In this document: positions 40,096 to 49,230 of the stretch, piece by piece
How positions within the stretch are numbered: position 1 is the first letter of the stretch
Layout: each line of letters starts with the position of its first letter
Source of the DNA: Neoroseomonas alkaliterrae
GTDB taxonomy: Bacteria; Pseudomonadota; Alphaproteobacteria; Acetobacterales; Acetobacteraceae
Reading direction: 5' to 3'
Assembly: GCF_014199195.1 (NCBI RefSeq)
Contig: NZ_JACIJE010000010.1
Location: forward strand, 1 to 64,000
Length of the DNA: 64,000 nt
The notes under the pieces: generated by a model
What the model was told of the DNA's origin: nothing
Databases searched by the model: none
Seen by the model: the letters and a program-made list of their open reading frames with translations, nothing else
Made by a program: the position numbers and the translations under genes

Positions 40096-41033
40096 CAGTA
40101 GCCTCGCTCAGGATCGTAGAGGTTGGGCAGCCTCTCGCCACGACCGAGGCGCGCGATGCAGTCGGCGACATAGCGCGCGCGCTCGCGTCGGCTCGGCAGG
40201 CTCCCGACATGCGGCGTGACGATGACGCGGGGATGCGCCCAGGCCGGGCTGTCGGGCGGCAGCGGCTCGGGCTCGAATACGTCGAGCACCGCGCCGGACA
40301 ACTGGCCGCTGTCGAGTGCGGCGAGGATGTCGGGCAGCACCTGGTGCGCGCCGCGCCCGGCCTGGACGAGACCGGCCCCGCGCGGCAGGCGCGCGAGAAG
40401 CGGCGCGGCGATGATGCCCGTGGTCTCGGGTGTCGCGGGCAGCAGGCACACCAGCACCTGGCTGCGCGCGAGGAAGGCCGTCAGTTCGTCCGGCCCCGCG
40501 AAGCACTCGACGCCGGCAAGCGCCTTGCGCGTGCGCGACCAGCCGATGACCGGCACGCCGATCGCGCGCAGCACCTCCGCCGCGCGCCGGCCCATGGCTC
40601 CGAGGCCCATGATGCCGACGGTCTGCTCGGCGGCGGCGAAGGGCGCCTCGAAATAGTCCCACGCGCGGCGGGCCTGGGCGATCGCCATGCGCCGTGCATC
40701 CCGGTTCAGCGAGAGCACCGCCCAGGCGACGAACTCGGCCATGCGTTGCGTCGCCTCGGGCGGCACGCAGCGCACGAGCGGCACATGCCGCGGCAGGTCA
40801 GGGTCGGCGGCGATCAGGTCCACCCCCGCGCCGGAGCCGAAGATCGCCCGCAGCCGCGGCATGCGGGCGAGGCGCCCGGGTTCGGGGTCCCAGACCAGCG
40901 CGAAATCCACGCTGGCGGGGTCGAGCGCCGGGTCGTCCCACCAGCGGCATTCGAGGCCGGGCGCGAACGCGGCGAAATGCTCGCGCCATTCGGGAAGGGC
41001 CGCCTCGCCGCCCGACTTCACCACCAGGATCAT
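40095..41033 (-). CDS. D-isomer-specific 2-hydroxyacid dehydrogenase, glyoxylate/hydroxypyruvate reductase A-like
   Basis: The product is 312 residues. The Rossmann motif GIMGLGAMGRRAAEVL lies at ~139-154. The catalytic Arg is in the AGRGAH segment (the usual N-x-x-R-G is here Q-A-G-R-G), and the catalytic His in VTPHVGS is near 274. The WDPEPGRLARMP and FGSGAGVDLI segments match GhrA-like reductases. It overlaps the aldolase gene by one base of the ATGA type and is 28 bases after the Pot-type binding protein gene. Expected to reduce or oxidise a small 2-oxo/2-hydroxy acid. Confidence 0.88.
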   Translation of the reverse strand: MILVVKSGGEAALPEWREHFAAFAPGLECRWWDDPALDPASVDFALVWDPEPGRLARMPRLRAIFGSGAGVDLIAADPDLPRHVPLVRCVPPEATQRMAEFVAWAVLSLNRDARRMAIAQARRAWDYFEAPFAAAEQTVGIMGLGAMGRRAAEVLRAIGVPVIGWSRTRKALAGVECFAGPDELTAFLARSQVLVCLLPATPETTGIIAAPLLARLPRGAGLVQAGRGAHQVLPDILAALDSGQLSGAVLDVFEPEPLPPDSPAWAHPRVIVTPHVGSLPSRRERARYVADCIARLGRGERLPNLYDPERGY

Positions 41034-41061
41034 GCTGCGGTCCCGCGCAGCGTGGCGCCGC

Positions 41062-42168
41062 TCAGCCGGTCACCATGTCGATGTAGTCGGCGTTCACCCG
41101 GGCGTAGTTCGCGCCCCACCACTGGCCATCCTGCGGCACCTGCACGCGCGCATTGGCGGGGTCGGTCGGGTTGAAGCGCCTGTATTCCTCGGGAACCAGG
41201 GCGGCGGCACGCGGATTGGTGGGCCCGTTGCCGAGGAACTTCAGCAGCTCGACCTGCTGCTCGGCATTCGCCAGCATGGAGGCGAGGAAGTTCTGCACCA
41301 TCGCCCCGGCGGGATTGCCGCGCGGGATCACCATGATGCCCGGCTGCAGAATGCCCTGGTTCCAGATGAACTTGATGCGGCCGTTGGTCTCCTGCTCGAG
41401 CACCTTGGCGCGGGTGTGCCAGATCTGGCCCATCACCGCCTCGCCCGTGCGCATGAACTGCTCGGATTCGGAGCCGCTGGTCCAGAAGACGAGGTTGCGC
41501 CGGATCTGGCGCACGCGCTCGAGGCTCGCGCGCACATCGAGCGGATAGAGATTCGCCGGATCCTTGCCGAGCGAGAGTTGCGCCGCGTCGAGCGCGCCGG
41601 CGGCGTCGCGGCGCAGCAGGCGCGTGCCGGGGAAGCGCTGCAGGTCCCAGAAATCCGCCCAGCCGGTGGGCGCGGTCGGGAACTTGCTGCTGTCGTAGAC
41701 GAGCACGCTGCTGAAGGAATAGGGGGCGGCGCCGAACTCCAGCGCGAAGGTCGGGCCGATCACGTCCTCGCGCTTGACCACGCCGTAATCCACCCGCGTC
41801 AGCAGGTTCATCCCGCCGAGCAGGTGCGAGGTGGTGGCGGAACTGTCGCAGATGTCCCAGGTGACGCGCCCGCTCTCGACCATCGAGCGGATGCGCCCGG
41901 CGGAAGGGCCGGTGCTGTCCTGCACCACGCGCCAGCCCGGGTTCGCCGCCATGAACGGCTCGCCGTAGAAGCGGCCGAAGCCCTGGTTGGCGATGCCGCC
42001 CCAATTGACCATGACGATCTGGCGAACCGCCTGGGCCAGCGCATCGGGCACGGCCATCGCCCCGAGGCCGAGGCCGGCAAGTCCGCGCAGCAGCGCCCGG
42101 CGCCCGACCTCGCCACGGCGGAAGCGGCGCATCGCCAGTGCGACGCAATCCTCATGGAAGCTCTGCAT
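41062..42168 (-). CDS. ABC transporter substrate-binding protein (PotD-like, SBP_bac_8 type)
   Basis: The product is 368 residues. A twin-arginine signal, GRRALLRGLAGLGLGAMA, starts at residue 22 after a long n-region, so Tat export of a folded protein is likely. The mature start IVMVNWGGIANQGFGRFYGEPF is typical of polyamine and opine-type receptors; TWDICDSSATTSHLL and WNQGILQPGIMVIPRGNP follow. GGAGGG lies 6 bases before the ATG (42168). It is the first gene of the six-gene operon and divergent from an FAD amine oxidase. Confidence 0.92.
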   Translation of the reverse strand: MQSFHEDCVALAMRRFRRGEVGRRALLRGLAGLGLGAMAVPDALAQAVRQIVMVNWGGIANQGFGRFYGEPFMAANPGWRVVQDSTGPSAGRIRSMVESGRVTWDICDSSATTSHLLGGMNLLTRVDYGVVKREDVIGPTFALEFGAAPYSFSSVLVYDSSKFPTAPTGWADFWDLQRFPGTRLLRRDAAGALDAAQLSLGKDPANLYPLDVRASLERVRQIRRNLVFWTSGSESEQFMRTGEAVMGQIWHTRAKVLEQETNGRIKFIWNQGILQPGIMVIPRGNPAGAMVQNFLASMLANAEQQVELLKFLGNGPTNPRAAALVPEEYRRFNPTDPANARVQVPQDGQWWGANYARVNADYIDMVTG

Positions 42169-42183
42169 CACCGTCCCTCCTCT

Positions 42184-42221
42184 GCAGGGCGAGGGCGATG
42201 GCGGCCGGAGCCGAGCCCTGC
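42184..42221. promoter_or_regulatory. Inverted repeat in the divergent potD/oxidase control region
   Basis: GCAGGGC (42184-42190) and GCCCTGC (42215-42221) form a perfect dyad with centres about 31 bases apart, in the 135-base gap between the divergent units. It could be an operator or a potD leader hairpin. No regulator gene is adjacent. Confidence 0.3.
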
Positions 42222-42303
42222 CTGCGAACCCACTTGCGATCGCTGCCGTGGCGGCGTGAACTCTCCCGAGGCGAAATCTGACCACGGGCGGAAGCATCCG
42301 GCA

Positions 42304-43632
42304 ATGACCCAAGACGCGTCGCCTTTCGCACCGGGCTTCAAGACGCTCCCCTGGTGGTGGGAGGCCGCGGAACCGCCGCGGCGCGACAGCGTCCTGCCGG
42401 ACCGCACCGGCGTCGCCGTGGTCGGCGGGGGCTATGCCGGGCTTTCCGCGGCGCTCACGCTGCGCAGGCTCGGCCACGACGTCTCGGTGATCGACGCCGA
42501 GCGCATCGGCTGGGGCGCCTCCTCACGCAATGGCGGGATGGTCTCGGGCGGGCTGAAGGTGGCCTCCGGCGCGCTCGAGAAGCATCACGGCAAGGAGAAG
42601 GCGCGCGCCATCGCCGAGGCCGCGGCCGCCTCCTTCCCCTTCATCGAGGAGACCATCGCACGCGAGGGGATCGACTGCGACTACGTGCGCTGCGGCCGCT
42701 TCGTGCCGGCCTGGACGCCGAGGCACTACGACGCCCTCGCCGCGCGCGCCGAGTTCATCGCCGAGGTCACGGGGCTGCCCACGCGCATGCTCCCGCGCGC
42801 GCGCCAGCGCGAGGCGCTGGGCAGCGACCACTACCATGGCGGCATGCTGGCCGATGCCTCCGGCAGCCTGCATCCGGGCAAGTATGCGCGCGGCCTCGCC
42901 GCCGCGGTGGAGGCGGCCGGCGCGCGGCTTGTGGATGGCGTGCGCGTCGGCGGCATCCGGCGGGAGGGCGAGGGTTTCCGCCTCGCGACCGATCGCGGGC
43001 AGATGCGCGCCGACGCGGTGCTGGTCGCGACCAACGGCTATTCACGGGACGCGCATGGCAACGCTGCGATGCCGTGGCTCGCGCGGCGGATGATCCCGGT
43101 CGGGTCCTACATCATCGCCACGGAGGAACTGCCCGCCGAGACGATGGACCGTCTTTTCCCCGGCCGCCGCATGATCAGCGACACGCGTCGCGTGCTGAAC
43201 TATTTCCGCCCCTCGCCGACCGGCAACCGCATCCTCTGGGGCGGGCGCGCGAGCTTCGGCCCGACCGACCCCGCGAATGCGGCGCCGGCGCTGCACCGGG
43301 CGATGACCGCCGTCTTCCCCGAAGCGAAGTCGCTGCGCATCACCCATGCATGGACCGGCAACGTCGCCTTCACCTTCGACTTCCTGCCCCATATCGGCGT
43401 GCAGGACGGCATCCACTACGCGGCGGGATGCCAGGGCTCGGGCGTGGCGATGGCGACATGGCTCGGGCACAACGCCGCGCTCAAGATCGCGGGCGCCGCG
43501 AACGCGCCCTTCGCGCTCGACGGCCTCCCCTTCCCCACCCTGCCTCTCTACAACGGCAACCCGAACTGGTTCCTGCCCGTCATCGGCGGCTGGTACCGGC
43601 TGCGCGACCACATCGACAGGGCGGCGGCATGA
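42304..43632 (+). CDS. FAD-dependent oxidoreductase (DAO family; PuuB/amine oxidase-like)
   Basis: The product is 442 residues. The N-terminal WWWEAAEPP stretch precedes the FAD-binding GGGYAGLSAALTLRRLGHDV (41-60). GASSRNGGMVSGGLK lies near 75-89, and the C-terminal FAD contact GCQGSGVAMATWLG lies near 380-394. This is the pattern of gamma-glutamylputrescine oxidase and related deaminating oxidases. Next to a polyamine-type ABC operon it probably oxidises an imported amine or amino acid. Its stop overlaps the amidohydrolase start (ATGA). Confidence 0.88.
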   Translation: MTQDASPFAPGFKTLPWWWEAAEPPRRDSVLPDRTGVAVVGGGYAGLSAALTLRRLGHDVSVIDAERIGWGASSRNGGMVSGGLKVASGALEKHHGKEKARAIAEAAAASFPFIEETIAREGIDCDYVRCGRFVPAWTPRHYDALAARAEFIAEVTGLPTRMLPRARQREALGSDHYHGGMLADASGSLHPGKYARGLAAAVEAAGARLVDGVRVGGIRREGEGFRLATDRGQMRADAVLVATNGYSRDAHGNAAMPWLARRMIPVGSYIIATEELPAETMDRLFPGRRMISDTRRVLNYFRPSPTGNRILWGGRASFGPTDPANAAPALHRAMTAVFPEAKSLRITHAWTGNVAFTFDFLPHIGVQDGIHYAAGCQGSGVAMATWLGHNAALKIAGAANAPFALDGLPFPTLPLYNGNPNWFLPVIGGWYRLRDHIDRAAA

Positions 43633-45248
43633 ACGCGGATTTCGTCCTGCTCAACGGCCGCGTCGCGACGATGGACGCGGCGGGCACGGAGGTCGCGGCC
43701 CTGGCGGCCTACGGCGGGCGCATCGTGGCGCTCGGCAGCAGCGAGGCGATGCGCGCGCATGTCGGCGCGGGCACGCGCCTGCTGGATGCCGAAGGCCGGC
43801 GCGTCATTCCCGGCATCGTGGACAGCCACGCCCACCCCGACGCCTATGCCGTGCGGCTGCGCACCTGGACCCTGGTCTCGCCCGATCGGGTGACGAGCCG
43901 CGAGGCGCTCCTCGCGACCATCCGCGCGGTGTGCCGAGGCCTGCCGCCCGGGCGCTGGGGCGCCTTCTACCGGCTGAACGAGCGCGCCTCGGGCGGCTAT
44001 CCCACGCTCGACGAACTCGATGCGGCGGGCTGCGGGCGGCCGGTCTTCATCCTGCGCACGGACGGGCATCTGGGCCTTGCCAACCGCGCCGCCTTCGCCG
44101 CCTGCGGCATCCCGCCCGACGCCCCGGATCCGCCCTTCGGCGCCTTCGACCGCGACCCCGCCACCGGCGCCTTCACCGGCCTGGTGCGCGAGACGGCGGC
44201 GCACATCTTCCTCAACGCCGTGCACGCCGCGGACAGCGAGGCCGACATCGCCGAGGGCATGGAGATGGTGCAGGACGAATGCCTGCGCCATGGCATCACC
44301 TCGGTGGCGAATTCGCTGACGCCGATCAGGGCGATCCGAGCCTACCAGCAGATGCGGCGCGACGGCCGGTGGCGGATGCGCATGGGCATCATCGCGAGCG
44401 GGCGCGACGAGCCGCTGATCCCGCATCTGATCGGCGCGGGCATCCGCTCCGGCTTCGGCGACGAATGGCTGCGGCTGATCGGCGTGGAATGGTGCCCGGA
44501 CTGTTCAACCTCGGGGCGCACCGCAGCCTATTGGGAACCCTATGTCGGCACGCCGGTCCCGGGCGAGCCGGTGCCCAACACCGGCATGCTGCTCTACGAC
44601 AAGGACGACCTGACGGCGCGCGCCACCGCCGCGCACAGGGCCGGGCTGCAGGTGATGATCGAGGGCGTGGGCGACCGCGGCATCGACTTCGCGCTGGATG
44701 TGATGGAAGCCGCCCTTGCCGCGCATCCCGTGGCCGACCACCGGATGCGCGTGGAACACTGCTGCTACGTGACGCCGCCCATCCTCGAAAGGCTGAAGCG
44801 CGGCGGCTTCGTCGATTCCTCGGCCACCGGCTTCATGGACGAGCTCGGCGAGGCCTATGTCGCCAATCGCGGCCAGGCGGCGATGCGCCACATGTGGCCG
44901 CATCGCAGCCTGATCGCCGCCGGCATCCCGGCACCGGGCCATTCGGATTTTGCGGTCTGCCGCGTCAATCCCTTCACCGCGATCGCCGCGATGGTCACGC
45001 GGCGTAGCCAGACCGGCGCCGATCTCGATGCGGCCGAAGCCGTGACGCCGATGCAGGCTCTGGCCGCCTACACGAGGCTCGGCGCCTGGGCGCAGCGGGA
45101 GGAGCACGAGAAGGGCAGTCTCGAAGTCGGGAAGCTCGCCGACCTCGCGGTGCTCGACACCGACATCCTCGCCTGCGATCCGGCCGCGATCCGGCAGACG
45201 CAGGTGGTCGCGACGGTGGTGGGCGGCGTGCTGCGCCACCAGGCATGA
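43629..45248 (+). CDS. Amidohydrolase family protein (YtcJ-like, amidohydrolase_3)
   Basis: The product is a 539-residue metal-dependent hydrolase. The metal motif DSHAHPDAY is near 67-75; RTDGHLGLAN is near 138-147, VEHCCYVTP near 375-383 and GHSDFAVCRVNP near 437-448, with a C-terminal composite beta domain (GSLEVGKLADLAVLD). The order fits the YtcJ subfamily, usually annotated amidohydrolase of unknown substrate (formamides, N-acyl compounds). Coupled to the FAD oxidase by a 4-base overlap, it likely acts in the same degradative route. Confidence 0.9.
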   Translation: MNADFVLLNGRVATMDAAGTEVAALAAYGGRIVALGSSEAMRAHVGAGTRLLDAEGRRVIPGIVDSHAHPDAYAVRLRTWTLVSPDRVTSREALLATIRAVCRGLPPGRWGAFYRLNERASGGYPTLDELDAAGCGRPVFILRTDGHLGLANRAAFAACGIPPDAPDPPFGAFDRDPATGAFTGLVRETAAHIFLNAVHAADSEADIAEGMEMVQDECLRHGITSVANSLTPIRAIRAYQQMRRDGRWRMRMGIIASGRDEPLIPHLIGAGIRSGFGDEWLRLIGVEWCPDCSTSGRTAAYWEPYVGTPVPGEPVPNTGMLLYDKDDLTARATAAHRAGLQVMIEGVGDRGIDFALDVMEAALAAHPVADHRMRVEHCCYVTPPILERLKRGGFVDSSATGFMDELGEAYVANRGQAAMRHMWPHRSLIAAGIPAPGHSDFAVCRVNPFTAIAAMVTRRSQTGADLDAAEAVTPMQALAAYTRLGAWAQREEHEKGSLEVGKLADLAVLDTDILACDPAAIRQTQVVATVVGGVLRHQA

Positions 45249-45314
45249 GCGCTGCTTGCGCGCCGGGGCGCCGATGCGACATCCTGCGCGCGCAAACGCC
45301 GCCGAGCCGTCCCG

Positions 45315-45800
45315 ATGCGCCACCTTCCGCTGATCCTTGCCGCCCTTCTCGCTCCCCTGCCGGGCGCCGCCCAGGGCCTCGTCACCGAGCGCACGGTCAG
45401 CGCCGCGCTCGCCGCCGAGGCCGCTGCCGCCGCGGTGGAGGCCTGCGCCGGGCGCGGCCACCGCGTCAGCGCCGCCGTGGTGGACCGCGCCGGGGTGCTG
45501 CGCGCGCTGCTCAGGGCGGATGGCGCGGGGCCGCACACCGTCTCCTCCGCCCAGGCCAAGGCCTACACGGCGGTCTCGATGCGCGCCAGCACGAGCCAGA
45601 TCCTGGAGACCGTCCGCACCAACCCGGGCGCCGCGCGCCTGCCCGACATCGCGGGGTTCCTGATCGTCGGCGGCGGCATGCCCATCCGGGCCGGCGAGGA
45701 GGTGGTCGGCGCGATCGGCGTCGGCGGCGCGCCCGGCGGGCATCTCGACGACCAATGCGCCGAGGCGGGCATCGCGCGGATCCGGGAGCGGCTGAACTAG
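45315..45800 (+). CDS. Secreted HbpS/GlcG-family heme-binding-like protein
   Basis: The product is 161 residues. The signal peptide (1-19, ends GAAQ) precedes one HbpS/GlcG domain: AAVEACAGRGHRVSAAVVDRAGVL, then AYTAVSMRAST, the loop GFLIVGGGMPI and VVGAIGVGGAPGG. Members bind haem or cobalamin-like ligands or act as sensors; many occur in gene clusters for small organic acids. It follows the amidohydrolase by 66 bases and is convergent with the thioesterase gene. Precise role unknown. Confidence 0.85.
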   Translation: MRHLPLILAALLAPLPGAAQGLVTERTVSAALAAEAAAAAVEACAGRGHRVSAAVVDRAGVLRALLRADGAGPHTVSSAQAKAYTAVSMRASTSQILETVRTNPGAARLPDIAGFLIVGGGMPIRAGEEVVGAIGVGGAPGGHLDDQCAEAGIARIRERLN

Positions 45801-45818
45801 ACCCGCGAGAGCCGACGC

Positions 45819-46253
45819 TCAGCGCTTCAGCGCGAGCCGCTTGGCCGGCGCCCCGGTGGCGCGCGCCGCGAAGCGCGCGATCACCTCCTCGGGCCATGCG
45901 CCGACACGCCGCGCGCCGAGATCCACGCAGAGGTAGAGCACCTCGTTCTCGGCGGCCTGCCAGCCTTCCTCCGCGTGGTACATGACGTGCCGGCACAGCA
46001 GGCGCTTCGCGTCATAGGCCAGCACCTCGCTGTCGAAGGCGAGCGGCGCGCCCTCGGTCACTTCCCGCGTATAGGCCTGCCAGGATTCCGCGGCGAAGGT
46101 GCCGAGTCCCTTCGCCTGGAACGCCTTGCCCAGCCCCAGCGACGGCCAGAGCGCATCCGTCGCCAGATCGAAGGCGACGAGGTAGTAGGCGAGGTTCATG
46201 TGCCCGTAATGGTCCACCCATCCGGGCAGCACGCGGCAGAGCGGTTCGCGCAT
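45819..46253 (-). CDS. Acyl-CoA thioesterase, hotdog fold (carnitine-pathway type)
   Basis: The product is 144 residues. The N-terminal motif WVDHYGHMN (12-20) carries the catalytic Asp14/His15 region of 4-hydroxybenzoyl-CoA thioesterase-like proteins. The YYLVAFDLATDALW pattern is close to the thioesterase partner or fused domain of L-carnitine dehydrogenase, which hydrolyses betainyl-CoA. No carnitine dehydrogenase or betaine gene is adjacent. It starts 4 bases after the RraA-like stop, so they are one operon. Confidence 0.85.
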   Translation of the reverse strand: MREPLCRVLPGWVDHYGHMNLAYYLVAFDLATDALWPSLGLGKAFQAKGLGTFAAESWQAYTREVTEGAPLAFDSEVLAYDAKRLLCRHVMYHAEEGWQAAENEVLYLCVDLGARRVGAWPEEVIARFAARATGAPAKRLALKR

Positions 46254-46257
46254 CGGC

Positions 46258-46965
46258 TCAGTGGATGTCGTCGGCCTTCGACAGGGCTTCCTTGAGCTTC
46301 GCCACGTTGAAGCCGGGCGACTTCACCATGTCGAGGATCACCTTCTCGCGCCGCGCGCCGAGCTCGATCGCCGCCGGCAGCTTCGTCACCACGTCATGCG
46401 GGATCACGACCGCCCCGTGCCGGTCGGCATGGACCACGTCGTCGTGCCGCACCTGCATGCCATGGATGGTCACGTCGAGGTTGAGCGCGACGATGTGCAC
46501 ATAGGCGTGCGACGGGTTGACCACCCCCGCGATGCCCTGGAAGCCCGGCGCGAACATGTCGAGGTCGCGCACCGAGCCGTTCGTCACCACGCCCTGCGCG
46601 CCGAGGCCCTGGTGCACCGCGCTGTTCACCTCGCCCCAGAAGGCCCCCACGCCGGGCGTGTCGTCGAGATCCTGCAGGCAGACCACGGTCGGCAGTTCGG
46701 CATTCGCGACGTATTCGTACCAGGCGATCCGCATGGCCCGGTCCGCCTCCTTCGACCGTCCCGACGGGAAGGCCGCGCGCAGGGTGCCCGTGCGCGCGAG
46801 GCCGCAGATCGGCGGCAGCTTCGGGTCCACGGCGACCATCGGCCGCACCGTGAAGCCGTGCCCGCGGCGATGCGGCGCGACGAGTTCGAGCGCGTTGCAG
46901 ATGGTCGGCGTGTCCCACTGCCGCAGGGCTTCGAGATCGGCGGCGGTGAAGGGGTAGTGAGCCAT
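46258..46965 (-). CDS. RraA-like protein, 4-hydroxy-4-methyl-2-oxoglutarate/oxaloacetate lyase type
   Basis: The product is 235 residues. The conserved RraA/HMG-aldolase core VVTNGSVRD (127-134) includes Arg133 and Asp134, which bind substrate and metal. HADRHGAVVIP lies near 181-191. Members either cleave 4-carboxy-4-hydroxy-2-oxoadipate-type compounds, act as oxaloacetate decarboxylases, or (in E. coli) bind RNase E. The lone position with a thioesterase favours a catabolic lyase. Confidence 0.88.
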   Translation of the reverse strand: MAHYPFTAADLEALRQWDTPTICNALELVAPHRRGHGFTVRPMVAVDPKLPPICGLARTGTLRAAFPSGRSKEADRAMRIAWYEYVANAELPTVVCLQDLDDTPGVGAFWGEVNSAVHQGLGAQGVVTNGSVRDLDMFAPGFQGIAGVVNPSHAYVHIVALNLDVTIHGMQVRHDDVVHADRHGAVVIPHDVVTKLPAAIELGARREKVILDMVKSPGFNVAKLKEALSKADDIH

Positions 46966-47043
46966 GTGTCTGTTCCTCCGTCACGCCAGCATCTTCCGCC
47001 TTGGCGCCCGGGTCAAAGGGGCCGCCCGGCGCGCGCGCCGGGC

Positions 47044-49230
47044 TCAGCCGGGGCCCAGGACAAGGAAGGCCAGCCGCTCCAGGAAATCCTGCCGTGCGGC
47101 GAGGTCCTCCGGCCGGCAGACCATGACATCGGTGACGCCGAGCCCGACCGTGCAGCCCGCGCCGCCGTCCTCCGCCGCGATGCGGACGCCTGCGCCGCCG
47201 TCGATCTCGACGATGATCCCCTCCTCCGTCGCCTCGGTCTCCAGGACGCAGGCGAAGCGGCGCTCCGGTTCCGCGCTGACCGACAGGAAGCGCCCGGGGC
47301 TGGCGCCGGCGCCGAATGCGCGGATGCGCGGCGCCGCATCGCCGGGCGGCATGACGCAGCCGAGATGCACGCGCCACCTGCCCCCGGCACTGCCGGCCGG
47401 CAGCCGGATGTGCAGCATCGCGACCCCCGGCCGCGTCCAGCAGCCCCAGGGCTCGAGCGGATGCCAGGCGAGCCCGTGGCGGAGGATATCCGCCATGGCC
47501 TTCAGCCGTGTCGCCTCGCCCCCGCCCGTGAGGCGCAGCGGATGCACGATGCCCGGCGCGATCACCGGCGGCGGCGCGCGCTCCTGGCTGGCCGTTGCCG
47601 CCCGCATCACCTGCTCCGCGATGTCCGACCAGCGCCTCAGGCGGACGGAATGCGGTATCCGCGCCTCGAGGCGCGCACGCTCGGCATCGTCGAAGATCAG
47701 CGTTTCGAGCTTCGCCACGAGGTCCGGCAGGTTGTTCGGCTCGAAATAGACGGCCGAATCGCCGCCCGCCTCGACGAGCGAGGTGTTGCGCGCGACCAGC
47801 GGCAGCCGGCCGAAGGCGAGGCTCTCGGTCACCGGCAGGCCCCAGCCTTCGTAGAAGCTGTTGGTCACGGTGAAGAGGGCGCGGCCATAGAGCGCGGCGA
47901 GCGCCACATCCGGCACGCCATGCGCGATCAGCACGCGCTCGCGCAGCGCCGCCGCGTTGCGCCACAGCGTCATTGCCGCATCGGCGAGCCAGCCCGGCTT
48001 GCCGACGCAGACAAGGCGCGGCACGCGCGCCGCCCCGTGCCGGCGGATCAGCGTGAGCCAGGCGTGGAACAGCATCAGGTGGTTCTTGCGGCTCTCGATG
48101 GTGCCGACGCAGAGGACGAAGGGCTCTCCCGGCTCGGGCAGGTCCGGCCGAAGGGGCCAGGATTCCGCCGCCGCCGCCCCGAGGTCCTGGCGCAGATCGG
48201 CATCGAGGGGCATGACCGAGACCGGCAAGGCGCGCTCGGGCGCGACCTCGGCGGCGATGCGCCGGGCATCCGCGGCCGACCACTCCGAAATGGCGAGCGC
48301 GCTGTCCGCCAGCATCGCCATGGAGGAGAACCACTGCGCGAACTCCTCCACGAGCAGCGGCTGGCAATGCTCGGGCGCCATGAGCGGGATGCAGTCATAG
48401 ACCAGCGGCACGTAGCGCACGCCGTGCAGGCGCGCGACATGCCGCACGCGCAGGAAGTAGTCCTTGATCCACCAGGAGGTGCCGAGGTTCACCAGTGTCG
48501 CGCCCGGCGCGAAGGCGAAGTCCGGGGCTTCCCGCAAGGCGCGGCGCAGCTCGGCCACGGCTTCCCGCCACGCCGGCGCGTCCGGGTCGCCCCCCGTGCG
48601 CGAGAGGTTCCAGATCCGCAGGAAGAGATCGCGGCCGATCTCGCGCCAGAAGCCCGAATCCTCGTCGAAGGCGACGGCTGCCGTGCTGGTGCCCTCGATC
48701 GGGTCGAGCAGCGCGCGCATGGTCACGTTGAGTTGCACGCGCTGGATGCCGGTCGGCGTCCGGTTGTGCATGACATAGGCGACGAGGTCCGAACTGTCGA
48801 AGACGAGCTGTGCGAGCTGCCCCGCCACCGGCGGGCTGACGGCCACGCCCGAAGCGACGGCGGCGAGCGAGGCCGCACCGCGCGCCGCATCCTCGTTGTC
48901 GGGCGCGAGTTCCAGGGCACGCGCATAGGAGCGCCAGGCGGCCTCCCCCTGACCCAGCAGCTTCAGCGCATGGGCGAGCTGCAGATGCGCATCCGCCGAA
49001 TGCGGCGCGGCCGAAGCCGCCTCGCGATAGGCGGCGAGCGCGGCGGCGAGATCGCCATCCTCCTTCAGGCAATGCCCCATCTGGATGCGCGCCGCCCAAT
49101 CCCCCGGATGCAGCGCGAGATGCTCCGCATAGGCCGCGGCCGCGGCCGTCCAGAGCCGCCGGTCCCGCAGCGCATCGGCGTGGCGGAGGTGGTCCCCCGC
49201 CGCGGCCGGTCCGAAATGCTCGTCAGCCAT
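47044..49230 (-). CDS. TPR-glycosyltransferase (GT4) fusion with C-terminal beta domain
   Basis: The product is 728 residues in three parts. About four TPR-like helical repeats occupy ~14-120 (YAEHLALHPGDWAARIQMG, YREAASAAPHSADAHLQLA, YARALELAPDNEDAARG). A GT4-type glycosyltransferase fills ~140-560, with PFVLCVGTIESRKNHLMLF and the E-x7-E-like NSFYEGWGLPVTESLAFG. A beta-rich ~165-residue end (IVHPLRL ... VHLGCVMPPG ... GAGVRIAAEDGG) is not recognised. The start at 49230 overlaps the preceding glycosyltransferase by 8 bases. The pair probably builds a surface polysaccharide or glycosylates a surface protein. Confidence 0.85.
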   Translation of the reverse strand: MADEHFGPAAAGDHLRHADALRDRRLWTAAAAAYAEHLALHPGDWAARIQMGHCLKEDGDLAAALAAYREAASAAPHSADAHLQLAHALKLLGQGEAAWRSYARALELAPDNEDAARGAASLAAVASGVAVSPPVAGQLAQLVFDSSDLVAYVMHNRTPTGIQRVQLNVTMRALLDPIEGTSTAAVAFDEDSGFWREIGRDLFLRIWNLSRTGGDPDAPAWREAVAELRRALREAPDFAFAPGATLVNLGTSWWIKDYFLRVRHVARLHGVRYVPLVYDCIPLMAPEHCQPLLVEEFAQWFSSMAMLADSALAISEWSAADARRIAAEVAPERALPVSVMPLDADLRQDLGAAAAESWPLRPDLPEPGEPFVLCVGTIESRKNHLMLFHAWLTLIRRHGAARVPRLVCVGKPGWLADAAMTLWRNAAALRERVLIAHGVPDVALAALYGRALFTVTNSFYEGWGLPVTESLAFGRLPLVARNTSLVEAGGDSAVYFEPNNLPDLVAKLETLIFDDAERARLEARIPHSVRLRRWSDIAEQVMRAATASQERAPPPVIAPGIVHPLRLTGGGEATRLKAMADILRHGLAWHPLEPWGCWTRPGVAMLHIRLPAGSAGGRWRVHLGCVMPPGDAAPRIRAFGAGASPGRFLSVSAEPERRFACVLETEATEEGIIVEIDGGAGVRIAAEDGGAGCTVGLGVTDVMVCRPEDLAARQDFLERLAFLVLGPG

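Noticed and set aside
40687-42303. Upstream extension (539 codons) of the FAD oxidoreductase frame
   Set aside because: It runs antisense through the PotD-like and dehydrogenase genes; the ATG at 42304 gives the normal family N-terminus.
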